This document shows positions 37,242-46,276 of a stretch of DNA of 53,995 bases, in pieces. Source of the stretch: Richelia sp. CSU_2_1. GTDB taxonomy: Bacteria > Cyanobacteriota > Cyanobacteriia > Cyanobacteriales > Microcoleaceae. Made by a program: the position numbers and the translations under genes. The first letter of the stretch is position 1, and each line of letters begins with the position of its first letter. The notes beneath the pieces were generated by a model. That model ran no database searches. It saw nothing but the letters and a program-made list of their open reading frames with translations, and had not been told where the DNA came from. The stretch is from assembly GCA_012034575.1 (NCBI GenBank), contig JAAUPF010000021.1, forward strand, positions 1 to 53,995, given 5' to 3'.

Positions 37242-38825
37242 TTAGATATATTGCGAACCCGTTGAATTAAAACATTTACCGCATTCGTGAGCGCAGACAT
37301 CCAACCTTTTAGAAGATGAAAAACTTGCTGTGAGGTCTTCGCGAAACCAATCACTTTCTAGCACATCTTGCACGGATTTAGTTCTGAGACAATTAAAACC
37401 CTTGCCGTACTTTTCAATTAAAGCCAGCATTTGCGGCCTGTAATTGTCGTTATAAACAGCGTATTTAGTATGGCTGACCCAACAGCAAGGCCAGAGTTCG
37501 GCTTCAAAACTGATGAAAATATCTTTGCTGGCTTGAGTTTGACAGCTAATTTCTACATTCCGGTAGTAATTGTTGATGCCGCCGTAGGTTTCTACAGCTT
37601 TCATAAATTCGCCGGCTTGGGGATTTTGATATTGTTCCAGGGATGGGGGTTGGAGTTCTTCGCTGGCTGGTTTTGAAGGGACAGACTGAGGCGGTTCTGG
37701 TGCTTGAGAAGCTTCAATAGCTATAGCTTGACACCACGCATAATTGGCTTTTTCCGGTTGCCCCAACTGCGTCAAAACCTTAGCTAAATTTCGATAAGCT
37801 CCGGCAAAATTGGGTTGCAGCTCGATCGCCTTTTGGTAATAAACACTAGCTGCTTGCCACTGTTTGGATTGAGCGTAGAGACTGCCGACATTAGCATAAA
37901 CTTCGGGAAAATTCGGCTGAATTTGCAGTGCCTTGGCATAAGAATCGGCTGCTGATTGCATCCGTCCCAAACCTTGAAAAGCGTTGCCTAAAGTTTTGCA
38001 GGCTGCAGCCAAATTAGGTTGAATTTTAAGAGCTTGTTGGCAGGCTGCGATCGCCCCTGACAGATTCCCTTGTTTTAAACATTCCTCAGCTTTTTCTTGC
38101 AACTGAACCGTCGCTTTTTCTTGATGCTGGGGGGCTGAAATATTAGCTGATATTTGGTTTTGGCGATCGCTATTAGCAGCAGCTACTTGAGAGTTATCTA
38201 CCTGTTGTTGCTGTTGTTTTGTCGATTGTTGAGTAAAAAGTTCTTGCGCCACAAAACGAGAGGTTGCTTTCGGTACAAACTCGACAAATCCTAATTGTTT
38301 CGCTAAATCCCGCGCTGCTTCTACTTGGTGCTGGTTGTGTTCAAAAATTAAGTAGTGCCAGACAGCTTTTCCCCCCGCTTGGATGAAGGCATTAACAGAT
38401 TGCATTATCCTGTCCCAATTGGTATTTTTGCGGTAAATGCTGTTAGTATCAGCCAAGCCGTCGATACTAAAAGTTACGCGATCGAATTCTCCTGTCATCG
38501 CCTTTGCCAGCGCTTGCCACCAGTCGGGATTGCGCCCGCTACCGTTGGTGTACATACCGACATGAGGAACTCCCATGCGATGCCAATATTCGATCGCGGG
38601 AATGGTGGTATTGCTAGTCATAGCATCGCCGTAGTTGCCGCACATATATACCAAATCCAACTGAGAGCAAAACTCTTTGGGGAAAATTCTTTCAATATCC
38701 TCCATCTTTAATTCTGCCGCCGGCAAAATCGGGTTATCGGTGCGGGGACACTGCGGGCAAGCTGCATTGCACCGGGAGGTAATTTCTACGCTGACTCTCC
38801 TGATATCTTCGTATTTTAAGTACAT
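37242..38825 (-). CDS. radical SAM protein with inserted TPR domain
   Basis: 527 residues from MYLKYEDIRRVSVEITSRC (ATG 38825; an in-frame start at 38939 would add 38 unconserved residues). Domain order: radical SAM core 1-195 with the 4Fe-4S motif CNAACPQC (Cys19, 23, 26); a Gln-rich linker 200-240; three to four TPRs 240-372 (AIAACQQALKIQPNLAAACK, SYAKALQIQPNFPEVYANVG, YYQKAIELQPNFAGAYRNLA); a Pro-rich linker 375-400; then a SPASM/twitch-like Cys-rich end 405-527 (ELWPCCWVSH, NCLRT, CAHECGKC). SPASM enzymes usually modify peptides. The TPR block between catalytic core and auxiliary-cluster domain is unusual and could recruit a protein substrate. Substrate unknown. Confidence 0.88.
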   Translation of the reverse strand: MYLKYEDIRRVSVEITSRCNAACPQCPRTDNPILPAAELKMEDIERIFPKEFCSQLDLVYMCGNYGDAMTSNTTIPAIEYWHRMGVPHVGMYTNGSGRNPDWWQALAKAMTGEFDRVTFSIDGLADTNSIYRKNTNWDRIMQSVNAFIQAGGKAVWHYLIFEHNQHQVEAARDLAKQLGFVEFVPKATSRFVAQELFTQQSTKQQQQQVDNSQVAAANSDRQNQISANISAPQHQEKATVQLQEKAEECLKQGNLSGAIAACQQALKIQPNLAAACKTLGNAFQGLGRMQSAADSYAKALQIQPNFPEVYANVGSLYAQSKQWQAASVYYQKAIELQPNFAGAYRNLAKVLTQLGQPEKANYAWCQAIAIEASQAPEPPQSVPSKPASEELQPPSLEQYQNPQAGEFMKAVETYGGINNYYRNVEISCQTQASKDIFISFEAELWPCCWVSHTKYAVYNDNYRPQMLALIEKYGKGFNCLRTKSVQDVLESDWFREDLTASFSSSKRLDVCAHECGKCFNSTGSQYI

Positions 38826-39040
38826 GATTTTTATCAATTGCTGTTGTGAATTCTGACAGCAGACGCGACGATAGCTATCTGAGTTCCGAAACTTAATAAA
38901 AATAAACAACTGCGACTCGATCGAGCCGCAGTTATTCAATTGCAGTTTCTGATTCCTGGAGGCAGAAACCGGGTTGTTTGTATATTAAATACTGATGAAA
39001 AACCCGGTTTCTTTAGGATTGATGCGCAATTTTGTTGAGA
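38826..39040. repeat. spacer with GAAACCGGGTT copies
   Basis: Copies of the GAAACCCGGTTTC family at about 38964-38976 and 39001-39014, the latter 26 bp after the stop of the Bax-inhibitor-family gene. Nothing else recognisable. Confidence 0.6.
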
Positions 39041-39769
39041 TTAATCCCTACCGTTGATAGCAATCAACAATCGCAGGATAAAGATGAACAAGTTGATGTA
39101 AGTAAGATACATCGACAAAGCAGCAGGCAAATACTGATCGTCGCGGTAGCTGCGGGGTAGAATGTAAAAGTCTACAACGGCCGCGCCGGCAAACAGAAAT
39201 ACACCGATGCCAGAAATGCCAATTTCCAACCAAGTTGGCGTATAAACGCCGAAAATTGAAAGTAGAAATTGAACGCCAACGACAACTAACAAAGCAATGA
39301 CACCCAAACTAACAGTTTTGGTGAGTGCCATACCATCTGTTTCGGAAAGATTCGAGCCGATTTGGCGGGCGGCGATGAAAGTAATGCCGCAGCCGAGGGC
39401 GGCAAAACCGATGCCCGAGATGCCGACACCTTGGGTTCTCAGGGCTGTAAATACCAATCCGCTGAGGGTGTAGCCGGAAAGCAGGCTGTAGGTAGCCAGC
39501 AGGGGCAAAGCGGTATTTTTGTTGCCTTGTTCGGCGGCACCGCGCGCGACAAAGAATAGAATTAATTCTAGGACGATCGCGCCGATGAATGTGGGAAAAA
39601 AGATCGCCGGATAACTGCGAATCACTCCGAGGCCTCCGTAGGTGCCGATGGCAGTTAAGACGAGTCCGCCACCTACGAAGGGAAGAGCGTTGGCGATGAC
39701 ATTGGGGCCTACCAGAGCCTGGTTTTTGGCCTCGCGCACGGCTTCGCGGAAATTGCTAGTGTTACTCAC
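39041..39769 (-). CDS. Bax inhibitor-1/YccA family membrane protein
   Basis: 242 residues with seven predicted spans. The family signature at the C-terminus is visible: FAGAAVVDFYILPRSYRDDQ, then PAALSMYLTYINLFIFILRLL. The N-terminal 25 residues are soluble. TMBIM/YccA proteins are pH-sensitive calcium leak channels or protease modulators in bacteria. Cyanobacterial members are uncharacterised. Monocistronic; ATG start. Confidence 0.9.
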   Translation of the reverse strand: MSNTSNFREAVREAKNQALVGPNVIANALPFVGGGLVLTAIGTYGGLGVIRSYPAIFFPTFIGAIVLELILFFVARGAAEQGNKNTALPLLATYSLLSGYTLSGLVFTALRTQGVGISGIGFAALGCGITFIAARQIGSNLSETDGMALTKTVSLGVIALLVVVGVQFLLSIFGVYTPTWLEIGISGIGVFLFAGAAVVDFYILPRSYRDDQYLPAALSMYLTYINLFIFILRLLIAINGRD

Positions 39770-39958
39770 GGTAATTTACTTGATTGTCGCTAACGATTGC
39801 TACTCATATTCTGGCAGCTTTACCCTTTGTTTGCAAAAATTGTAGAATTTTAAAGATTTGATAAAGAAGGGGGTTTTTGTCAGTAAAAAGCTGTTATTGA
39901 TTGATTATAATCGGTAGCGTATGGCTTGTGCCCTCTCGTTGCCGTATGGGGAGTCGCA

Positions 39959-40109
39959 GTGTGTAAATACAATCTGTGTAAATACAATCTGTGTAAATAC
40001 AATCTGCGTAAATACAATCTGCGTAAATACAATCTGCGTAAATACAATCTGTGCAAATACAATCTGCGTAAATACAATCTGCGTAAATACAATCTGTATA
40101 AATACAATT
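39959..40109. repeat. ten-copy 15-bp tandem array
   Basis: Ten near-identical 15-bp units, consensus TGCGTAAATACAATC with third-base variants (TGTGTAAATACAATC, TGTGCAAATACAATC). Being a multiple of three, it stays open in several frames (CVNTI, CKYNL or RKYNL repeats), but none has a credible start. It lies in the 548-bp gap upstream of the PEP-CTERM gene. Confidence 0.95.
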
Positions 40110-40160
40110 GTCTAACGCCGCAGGGCTATTCTTTAGCTTAATTAGCAGGGTGATGTCAAG

Positions 40161-40283
40161 GTGGATGAAATCGAAGATAGGTCAATTGCTAAGGTAGCTC
40201 AGACAGGGGATGCCCAGACAATTAATGCTCAGACAATTAATGCCCAGACAATTAATGCCCAGACAATTAATGAAGAAATTTAG
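40161..40283 (+). CDS. possible 40-aa ORF with AQTIN repeats
   Basis: A GTG at 40161 opens a 40-codon frame: a short acidic head (DEIEDRSIAKVAQTG) then four AQTIN units and EEI. It covers the second 15-bp array. There is no good ribosome site. It may be non-coding repeat only. Confidence 0.2.
   Translation: MDEIEDRSIAKVAQTGDAQTINAQTINAQTINAQTINEEI
40211..40270. repeat. four-copy 15-bp tandem array
   Basis: Four units of TGCCCAGACAATTAA (second copy TGCTC...), unrelated in sequence to the ten-copy array 100 bp upstream but with the same period. Confidence 0.95.
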
Positions 40284-40317
40284 CTCGATCGAAACATTGC
40301 TAAACCGGTAATATCTA

Positions 40318-40644
40318 ATGCCTAATATTTTTCCTGAAAAGTTTTTGACGCCTGCCGCCGGGATTTTATGTGCTGTAGCAACAGTTATTTGGGCTCCAAA
40401 AGCTGCGACTGCATTTGATGTTCCAGCGATTTCGATCGCTCCTAAATCCTCTGGATTAGAGAATTTGTTTTTGGTTCAAGCCAGCCCGCCGAGTCCGGGT
40501 AGAACTTCGCCAACTCCAAGTCCTGGAAGGGTAATTCCGGTGCCGCTTCCGGTAAAAATTCCCGAACCTTCGACGGTGGTAGGACTGGGTTTAGTGGCGA
40601 GTTCCCTAGTTTTGACTCGGCGGCGGCGGCAAAGGATGGACTAA
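40318..40644 (+). CDS. short PEP-CTERM sorting-domain protein
   Basis: 108 residues: signal peptide (1-33, ending near ATAFD), a 45-residue Ser/Pro-rich middle (SPPSPGRTSPTPSPGR), then the PEP-CTERM signal IPEPSTVVGLGLVASSLVL followed by the arginine tail TRRRRQ. With so little mature sequence it may be a surface spacer or a glycosylated peptide. An exosortase elsewhere in the genome should process it, as for the GDSL esterase at 6.3 kb. Confidence 0.85.
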   Translation: MPNIFPEKFLTPAAGILCAVATVIWAPKAATAFDVPAISIAPKSSGLENLFLVQASPPSPGRTSPTPSPGRVIPVPLPVKIPEPSTVVGLGLVASSLVLTRRRRQRMD

Positions 40645-40735
40645 CAGTCCGCAAATATCTTGACAATTAAGGCAGAAAGCAAAATTAGATCGTGCCCGAT
40701 CGATTACCAGTAATAAAAACAGTTCGCTCACGTCC

Positions 40736-40826
40736 GAACAACTGTCAACTGTCAACTGTCAACTATCAACTGTCAACTGTCAACTGTCAACTGTCAACTA
40801 TCAACTATCAACTATCAACTCTCAAC
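40736..40826. repeat. STRR array, TCAACTG/TCAACTA
   Basis: Thirteen heptamer units between the PEP-CTERM gene and the end of the chlD vWA frame; the same array as at 37176 and the inverse of 53896. Confidence 0.9.
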
Positions 40827-40829
40827 TAT

Positions 40830-41528
40830 TTACCCGATCGCATCTCGCAAAGCATTTTTAGTCATAGCCGCGATCGACTGTTCGGTAGCCTTAGGCAAAT
40901 GATAGTATTTACCGCCCGCAGTCTTCGCCAACTCCTTCGCAAAACCAGTAGAAATAAATTTGCTCTCTGTATCTATCACCAACAACTGCATTCCCAAACC
41001 GCGAATTTTGGCAGCAATTTCTAACAGTTCTGCCTTAATATCCGGCTTTTCTCCCTCTAAAATCGGTTCGCCCAAAGAACGGGCTAAAGGAATATTTCCC
41101 CTACCGTCAGTAATCGCCACAATTGCCACTTGACCGATATCTCCCGACTGCTTGGCATTCACTCCCACCCGCACGGCTTGCGTCAAACCGTGGGCCAGGG
41201 GCGAACCGCCGCCGCAAGGCAGCCTTTCCAAGCGCTTGCGGGCTAAAGCGATGGAACGAGTCGGCGGTAGCAATACTTCTGCTTGTTCTCCGCGAAAGGG
41301 AATCAGCGCTACTTGGTCGCGACTTTGATAAGCTTCCGTGAGTAGCTGCATCACCGCCCCTTTCGCCGACTGCATCCGATTGAGGGCCATCGAACCCGAA
41401 GCATCGACCACAAATACGACTAAAGCCCCGGCTTTTCTGGCCAAACGCTTCGCGCGAATGTCCCCCTGTTCGACAAATACCCGCTTCTGACTCCCTCCCT
41501 GCGCGCGCGCGGGCGGGCACGGGGGCAC
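40830..41528 (-). CDS. chlD: magnesium chelatase subunit D, C-terminal vWA part (split)
   Basis: A frame of 232 codons from a GTG, but its first 12 codons ([11 protein letters not shown]) come from an inserted repeat. Real ChlD sequence starts at [20 protein letters not shown]. The integrin-I/vWA domain has the MIDAS motif [10 protein letters not shown], then [16 protein letters not shown] and [12 protein letters not shown]. ChlD and ChlI form the AAA+ ring that drives Mg insertion into protoporphyrin by ChlH. In other cyanobacteria this is the C-terminal third of one approximately 670-aa protein. It is in a different frame from the AAA+ part upstream. Confidence 0.88.
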   Translation of the reverse strand: MPPCPPARAQGGSQKRVFVEQGDIRAKRLARKAGALVVFVVDASGSMALNRMQSAKGAVMQLLTEAYQSRDQVALIPFRGEQAEVLLPPTRSIALARKRLERLPCGGGSPLAHGLTQAVRVGVNAKQSGDIGQVAIVAITDGRGNIPLARSLGEPILEGEKPDIKAELLEIAAKIRGLGMQLLVIDTESKFISTGFAKELAKTAGGKYYHLPKATEQSIAAMTKNALRDAIG

Positions 41529-41592
41529 CGCCCCTACAATGGCGGGTTGGCCCGACTCTTGCCCCCCCTTAGCAAGGGGGGGTTGGGGGGGG
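41500..41592. repeat. repeat insertion in the chlD linker
   Basis: About 90 bp with no counterpart in ChlD. It combines the palindrome CCCCCCTTAGCAAGGGGGG type (about 41564-41582) with the GGGGGCACCGCCCCTAC unit (about 41521-41537). The latter also occurs, inverted, at about 47496-47520. A related CCCCCTTAAGAAGGGGG is inside the S9 peptidase gene at 52985. It lies exactly at the AAA+/vWA junction. Confidence 0.75.
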
Positions 41593-42966
41593 TTAGTTCC
41601 TTTGGCGGCGGGCTTTTTGATAGGGTGCGGCCGCCCTCAGCGTCGCGTCAACCGCAATCCGGCGGACGGGACCTTTGGGCAATACGGGTTTGACGTAACG
41701 GCCTCTATCTTCGGAGAAAATGACGCTGCGGCTGCCGGATTTGCCTTGGCGGTTGGCTGCTTGGGCGAAAAACAGCACGCTGGGGTCGAGAATTACTCCC
41801 TCCGGATCGAACAAAAATTCTTCGGGAATGTTAGTTTCTTCTTGTTCTGGCGGATCGGGTTTGTCTTCGTCTTCTTCCTCTTCGTCTTGTTCTTGTTCCG
41901 AGTTGTCTTGGGGCGGCGGTGGGGGTGGGGGCGGCGGCGGAGTTTCTTCCGGGGGAGTTTGAACGATGGTGGCGCGGGGGACGATGACTAATTCTACGGC
42001 GCGGCGGAGGTCGTCGGCGTTAACTTCGGTGCGTCCGTCGAGGGCGGCGCAGGCTTTGGCGGCGCGGACTGCAAATAGTTCGGCGCGGTGTCCTCGCACG
42101 CCGCCGCGAATGGCTTCTTCTACTAAATAAACGATTTGTTCGCGTTTGATGGTGACATCTTTGAGCCACTCTCTGGCTAAAATAATTTGAGTTTTGAGGT
42201 TGTCGGTATCTTCGGCGTATTGGTTGAGGAACTGTTGGGGTGAATTGGAGTAGGATAGGGCTCGATCGACGGCTTGGATTCTTTCATCTATTTCGAGGGC
42301 GGCATCTGCGGAAAGGGCGATCGCAATTCTGTCTAGCAAATGTTCTCTGAGCGGCCCTTCTTCGGGATTGTAAGTGGCGATAAATAGAGGCTTGCAGGGA
42401 TGCTGAATGCTGATGCCTTCGCGTTCTACTTGATTGATTCCTTCGGTTAAAACTGTCAGTAATTGGTTGGCAATGTTGTCGTCTAACAGGTTGATTTCAT
42501 CTACATAAAGTACGCCGCGATTCGCTTGGGCTAACAATCCGGGTTGAAAAACTGTTTCGCCGAATTTGACTGACTGTTCGACATCGACGGAACCTAAGAG
42601 CCTGTCTTCTGTAACTCCTAGGGGAATTTGGACGAAGGGTGTGGGAATTATTTCTGTATTTGGGTAATCGGTATTTGCAATATCTTTTCCGTTATTTGCT
42701 GGTGGTGGAAAAGCAGGCACTTCTAGCGGCGGTTCTTCAGGATTGGCGTTGTAAAAAGAGCCTTGAATAATTTCGATCGGCGGCAGTAAAGAATGCAGGG
42801 CGCGGGCCATTACTGATTTTGCCGTACCGCGACGACCCGCGATCGCCACCCCTCCCAATCCCGGATCTATTGCTGCTAGCAGCAGGGCTAATTTGATTGC
42901 TTCTTGCCCGACTACGGCTGTGAGGGGAAAGGCTGTTGCGGGCGGACTGATGTTAATTGCGGGCAT
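41593..42966 (-). CDS. chlD: magnesium chelatase subunit D, N-terminal AAA+ part (split)
   Basis: 457 residues. The AAA+ module has [20 protein letters not shown], Walker A GRRGTAKS, Walker [15 protein letters not shown] and the arginine-rich lid [15 protein letters not shown]. Then come the ChlD-specific polyproline run (ten Pro), acidic linker and [20 protein letters not shown]. It ends at ARRQRN-stop, where the repeat insertion begins. Removing one base just before the stop would fuse it through the insertion to the vWA frame as a 711-residue protein. ChlD is expected to be essential for chlorophyll, so this is a split-functional gene, a sequencing error, or a dispensable copy. Confidence 0.9.
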   Translation of the reverse strand: MPAINISPPATAFPLTAVVGQEAIKLALLLAAIDPGLGGVAIAGRRGTAKSVMARALHSLLPPIEIIQGSFYNANPEEPPLEVPAFPPPANNGKDIANTDYPNTEIIPTPFVQIPLGVTEDRLLGSVDVEQSVKFGETVFQPGLLAQANRGVLYVDEINLLDDNIANQLLTVLTEGINQVEREGISIQHPCKPLFIATYNPEEGPLREHLLDRIAIALSADAALEIDERIQAVDRALSYSNSPQQFLNQYAEDTDNLKTQIILAREWLKDVTIKREQIVYLVEEAIRGGVRGHRAELFAVRAAKACAALDGRTEVNADDLRRAVELVIVPRATIVQTPPEETPPPPPPPPPPQDNSEQEQDEEEEDEDKPDPPEQEETNIPEEFLFDPEGVILDPSVLFFAQAANRQGKSGSRSVIFSEDRGRYVKPVLPKGPVRRIAVDATLRAAAPYQKARRQRN

Positions 42967-43387
42967 AAGATTTGCGGATGTAAAAATTTAACTTAATGTT
43001 TGGACTACTTATTGAAGGATGTTAACTTATATGGATTGTACATTAGTGTGCCTCCATTGAAGTTGATTTTTTTCGGCAGCGGCGATCGCAAGTTTTAGGA
43101 CTGCACCATCGGGCGGGGATCTGTTGGCTGCCGTGGCGACTGTGTTTGTAATAGTGTATTTGAGAGAGCGCTCTGCTGACATAAAAAACTTCGGGCGATC
43201 GCAACTCTACTAAAAGAAATTGTTTTCCTGTAATTTTTCCCCGAGTTTACTCTTTTAGCGAGAGGATTCCCGCCCGGTACAGCTAAAAATCAGCGCTTGG
43301 GCTTATTGACAAATTGCCGTCAATATAGTAACCTACTGCATAACGATCGGGATTAATCTTTAAGTTTTAATTGAACAGGGGAAACCA
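42967..43387. other. divergent intergenic region, chlD and transporter
   Basis: 421 bp; it should hold both promoters. A GTACATTAG stretch near 43036 and CCCGCCCGGTAC near 43271 are unremarkable. No riboswitch or small gene recognised. Confidence 0.4.
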
Positions 43388-44725
43388 ATGGAAAACGTGC
43401 AAGCTGCGATCGCTGCGATAACATTTATCGGTGTAATTTTCCTAGTAATGACCGAGTGGATACACCTAACAATCGTGGCTTTTTTGGGAGCGATGATCCT
43501 GATATTTACCCACGTTATGACATTAAACAACGCGATCGAATATATCGGTCGCAGTCACGGAACCCTGGGCTTATTTTTCGGAGTCATGGTAATAGTCAGA
43601 GCCTTTGAACCTACCAAAGTATTCGACTACATGGCAACTAAAATGGTGATTTTGGCGAAAGGGAAAGGCAAAAATTTGTTGTTGGGCATTGTCGCAATCA
43701 CTACCCCAATTTGTGCTGTTTTGCCAAATGCGACGACTGTCATGCTGCTAGCGCCATTAATTCCGCCAATAGCTGAAGAAGTCGGGGTAGATTTTGTGCC
43801 GTTACTGATTTTAATGGTATTTGTAGCTAACAGTTCTGGATTGCTGACGGTCGTGGGCGATCCGGCGACATTTATTGTCGGCGATGCTATTAACATGAGC
43901 TTTGGAGATTATTTAGCTCAATTAAGTTTGGGCGGGGCGATATCAGTAGTAGTTCTAGTATCGATTCTACCTTGGCTGTTTCCCGAAATTTGGCGGAAAA
44001 GATTAGATGACTTGGAGCATTTACCTCACCCACAAATTAACCATCCGCGAGTTTTAGCAGTAGGTGGCTTAATTATAGCTTTCGTGCTGACCTTTTTTGT
44101 AATAGGAGAGTCTTTGCCCGTGCCAATTGCACCTGCGGGGGCTGCTTTGTTGGGGGCTGCTTTGGCCATGCTGTTAGCTCACCACTCCAAAATAGATTCT
44201 GTTAACAATATATTGCGAGATTTAGATTGGAGTACGCTGTTATTTTTTATGTCATTTTTCGTGCTAATTGGCGGTTTGGAAAAAACTGGGATTATCGCCA
44301 ATCTGTCAGGTTTTTTAGGAGTTATTTTAGGGAAAAATATCTTTATTGGTTCTTTAGCTTTGTTATTTTTCGTAGGCGTGCTATCGAGTGTGGTGCCAAA
44401 TATTCCGCTGGTGGTGGCGATGGTGCCGCTGTTAAAACAGTATGTTGTCAATGTCGGCCTCGCACCAACAGAAGTGCTGAATCCCGATTTTGCAGGCCAG
44501 TTTCCAGTCGAAGTTTTGCCACTATTTTATGCGATGATGTACGGGGCAAATTTAGGGGGAAATGGCACTTTGATCGGAGCTTCTTCTAATGTAGTAGCGG
44601 CGGGAATCTCCGAGCAGCACGGACGCCGGATTTCTTTTCAAACTTTTCTGCGTTACGGGATTCCGGTAATGGTGTTGCAATTGGTGACTGCTGCTATTTA
44701 TGTAATTATTCGGTTTTTAATTTGA
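43388..44725 (+). CDS. ArsB/NhaD (ion transporter superfamily) permease
   Basis: 445 residues, about eleven spans in two inverted halves. Paired re-entrant motifs: NATTVMLLAPLIPP, FVANSSGLLTVVGDPATFIVG, and in the second half SSVVPNIPLVVAMVPLL, YGANLGGNGTLIGASSNVVA. These match the citrate-M/NhaD/ArsB type, which exchanges sodium for protons or carries arsenite, sulfate or dicarboxylates. The GDPA / GNGTLIGA pair favours NhaD or ArsB-like ion transport. Ribosome site AGGGGA before ATG. Plasma or thylakoid membrane. Confidence 0.85.
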   Translation: MENVQAAIAAITFIGVIFLVMTEWIHLTIVAFLGAMILIFTHVMTLNNAIEYIGRSHGTLGLFFGVMVIVRAFEPTKVFDYMATKMVILAKGKGKNLLLGIVAITTPICAVLPNATTVMLLAPLIPPIAEEVGVDFVPLLILMVFVANSSGLLTVVGDPATFIVGDAINMSFGDYLAQLSLGGAISVVVLVSILPWLFPEIWRKRLDDLEHLPHPQINHPRVLAVGGLIIAFVLTFFVIGESLPVPIAPAGAALLGAALAMLLAHHSKIDSVNNILRDLDWSTLLFFMSFFVLIGGLEKTGIIANLSGFLGVILGKNIFIGSLALLFFVGVLSSVVPNIPLVVAMVPLLKQYVVNVGLAPTEVLNPDFAGQFPVEVLPLFYAMMYGANLGGNGTLIGASSNVVAAGISEQHGRRISFQTFLRYGIPVMVLQLVTAAIYVIIRFLI

Positions 44726-44874
44726 AGGAAGAAGGAAGAGTAGATCGTCGATCGTTGATAGTTGGGAATTGGGGATTAGCAATTCTCCCCATCTCCCCAT
44801 CTCTCGATCGAACAACCTTCCGATCGGAGAATCTAAAATCTAAAATCTAAAATCTAAAATCTAAAATCTAAAAT
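44726..44874. repeat. STRR arrays, GAAGGAA and ATCTAAA types
   Basis: A short GAAGGAA unit, degenerate AGTTGAT/GGGAATT units, then about eight perfect AATCTAA heptamers (44831-44885) that run into the 3' end of the kinase frame. The final stop codon of the kinase lies inside the array. Confidence 0.85.
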
Positions 44875-46085
44875 CTAAAATCTAATTTCATCCTCTCCAT
44901 CTTTTGATAAATAAGGGAAAATTACAGTGAAGGAAGAACCGGCTCCTATTTGAGAAACTAATTCAATTTTACCTTGCAAAAGCTTGACTAATCGATCGAC
45001 TATTGCTAACCCTAAACCCGTGCTATCAGGAACTTTAGCAATCAGGGAATTATCAGCTCGAAAATAAGGTTGAAAAATGCGATCGCAGTCTTCGGGGGCA
45101 ATCCCAATTCCCGTATCGGCGACGCAGATAGCCCAATGTTCGTCTGACAGCAATTGGCTGGTTACAGTAACAGTACCGGCTTCAGTGTAGCGAATGGCAT
45201 TGCTCGTTAAATTGGTGATAATTTGCTGCAGGCGCAAGTAATCTGTTACAACTCGATCGAGCTTCGGATCGCATTCCACAACTATTTTTAAACCTTGGGC
45301 TTTTGCCAAAGGCTCGACTATTTCAACAACAGTGCCGATCGCCTCTTCCAAGTTTATAGTGCTTAGCTGCAATTTTATGTATCCCGCTTCGTAGCGCGAG
45401 ATTTCCAGCGTATCGTTAATTAATCTCAGCAATTGCCTGCCGTTAGCCAGAACTTTATCAATATGCCCCAAATTGGAAACAGAATCTTTAAGTTCGGGAT
45501 GCTTTTGTTGTTGGCGCAAAAACAAATCTGAGTAACCAATAATCGAGCTGAGGGGTGTTTTCAATTCGTGAGCTAAATGAGATAAATTCTCTTGATTTGC
45601 CCGCACTAAACGAGTCAATTCTTGGTTTGTCAGTTTCAATTGATTTTGCAAATCTTCTAATTCTCGCAATCTTTCCAAAGTATATGTTTGAAAACATTTA
45701 CCGATTACTTCGTCGATCGCAGTGTCAATTAGGCGGTAAGCTCTGCTGACTTCGGCGGCCGAGGCTGTTAACAATTCCGGCTCTAGGGCAGAGAAAATAA
45801 CCCAGCGCAGCAAGCGGTATTCCCGCGCTCTTCAGCGTCGTAGCCTTGTTTTGCCCTGAGAGTTCCGTGTTCTAGGCTTTTTTCTACCAGAGTTTGAATG
45901 TCGCTTTCTTGGGATTGGGAAAGCATGGTTGCGATCGCTTGCAGGACAATGGGAATACTGTCGCGCACGGCGTTGTAGGTGAGTTCCTTTGCTGTTTCCA
46001 GTCGATCGTCCGATCGCACTGCTGCAATCCAGTTTTGGATAATTGTGTCGATTTTATCTTGCAGCACGAGGCTGAAATCTCTCAT
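44875..46085 (-). pseudogene. RsbRD-type sensor histidine kinase, one frameshift
   Basis: The first frame (46085 to about 45830) gives an RsbRD N-terminal domain (MRDFSLVLQDKIDTIIQNW, RAKQGYDAEE). It then shifts into the second frame at REYRLLRWVIFSAL, which carries coiled coil, HisKA (NLSHLAHELKTPLSS, phospho-His) and HATPase_c (NLTSNAIRY, DTGIGIAPED, GLGLAIVDRL). Restoring one base near 45830 (for example GAGG instead of GAG) yields a single 403-residue kinase. The N-terminal domain is a globin-like signal module. No response regulator is adjacent. Functional status depends on whether the shift is real. Confidence 0.8.
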
Positions 46086-46276
46086 AGCTCTTGTTTAAAA
46101 ATAAATGGCGATCGCCTTTGCTATCTCTAGATTAATTGATTAATTAACGTTTTGAAGTTTCTCGCCCTGGTTCGCTCTCCCGCCCAGGCAGGCCCATCTA
46201 CTTCTCAAGACGTATTGACTGCATGAGGTAATAATGTTACAGTCAAGGACATTGGCTGAAAAAGTCAAGCCTAATC
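46086..46276. other. promoter region between kinase and riboswitch
   Basis: 191 bp that must contain the divergent promoters of the histidine kinase and the riboswitch-led operon. No box is convincing. The riboswitch itself contains a duplicated GCACGATCGCACTT unit (about 46298-46325) in a variable loop. Confidence 0.4.

Noticed and set aside
39959..40109. CRISPR array
   Set aside because: Units are 15 bp with no spacers and no cas genes nearby; it is a simple tandem repeat.
39880..40141. Frames encoding LYLRR, CVNTI or RKYNL repeats
   Set aside because: Artefacts of a 15-bp tandem array, open in several frames at once and without starts.
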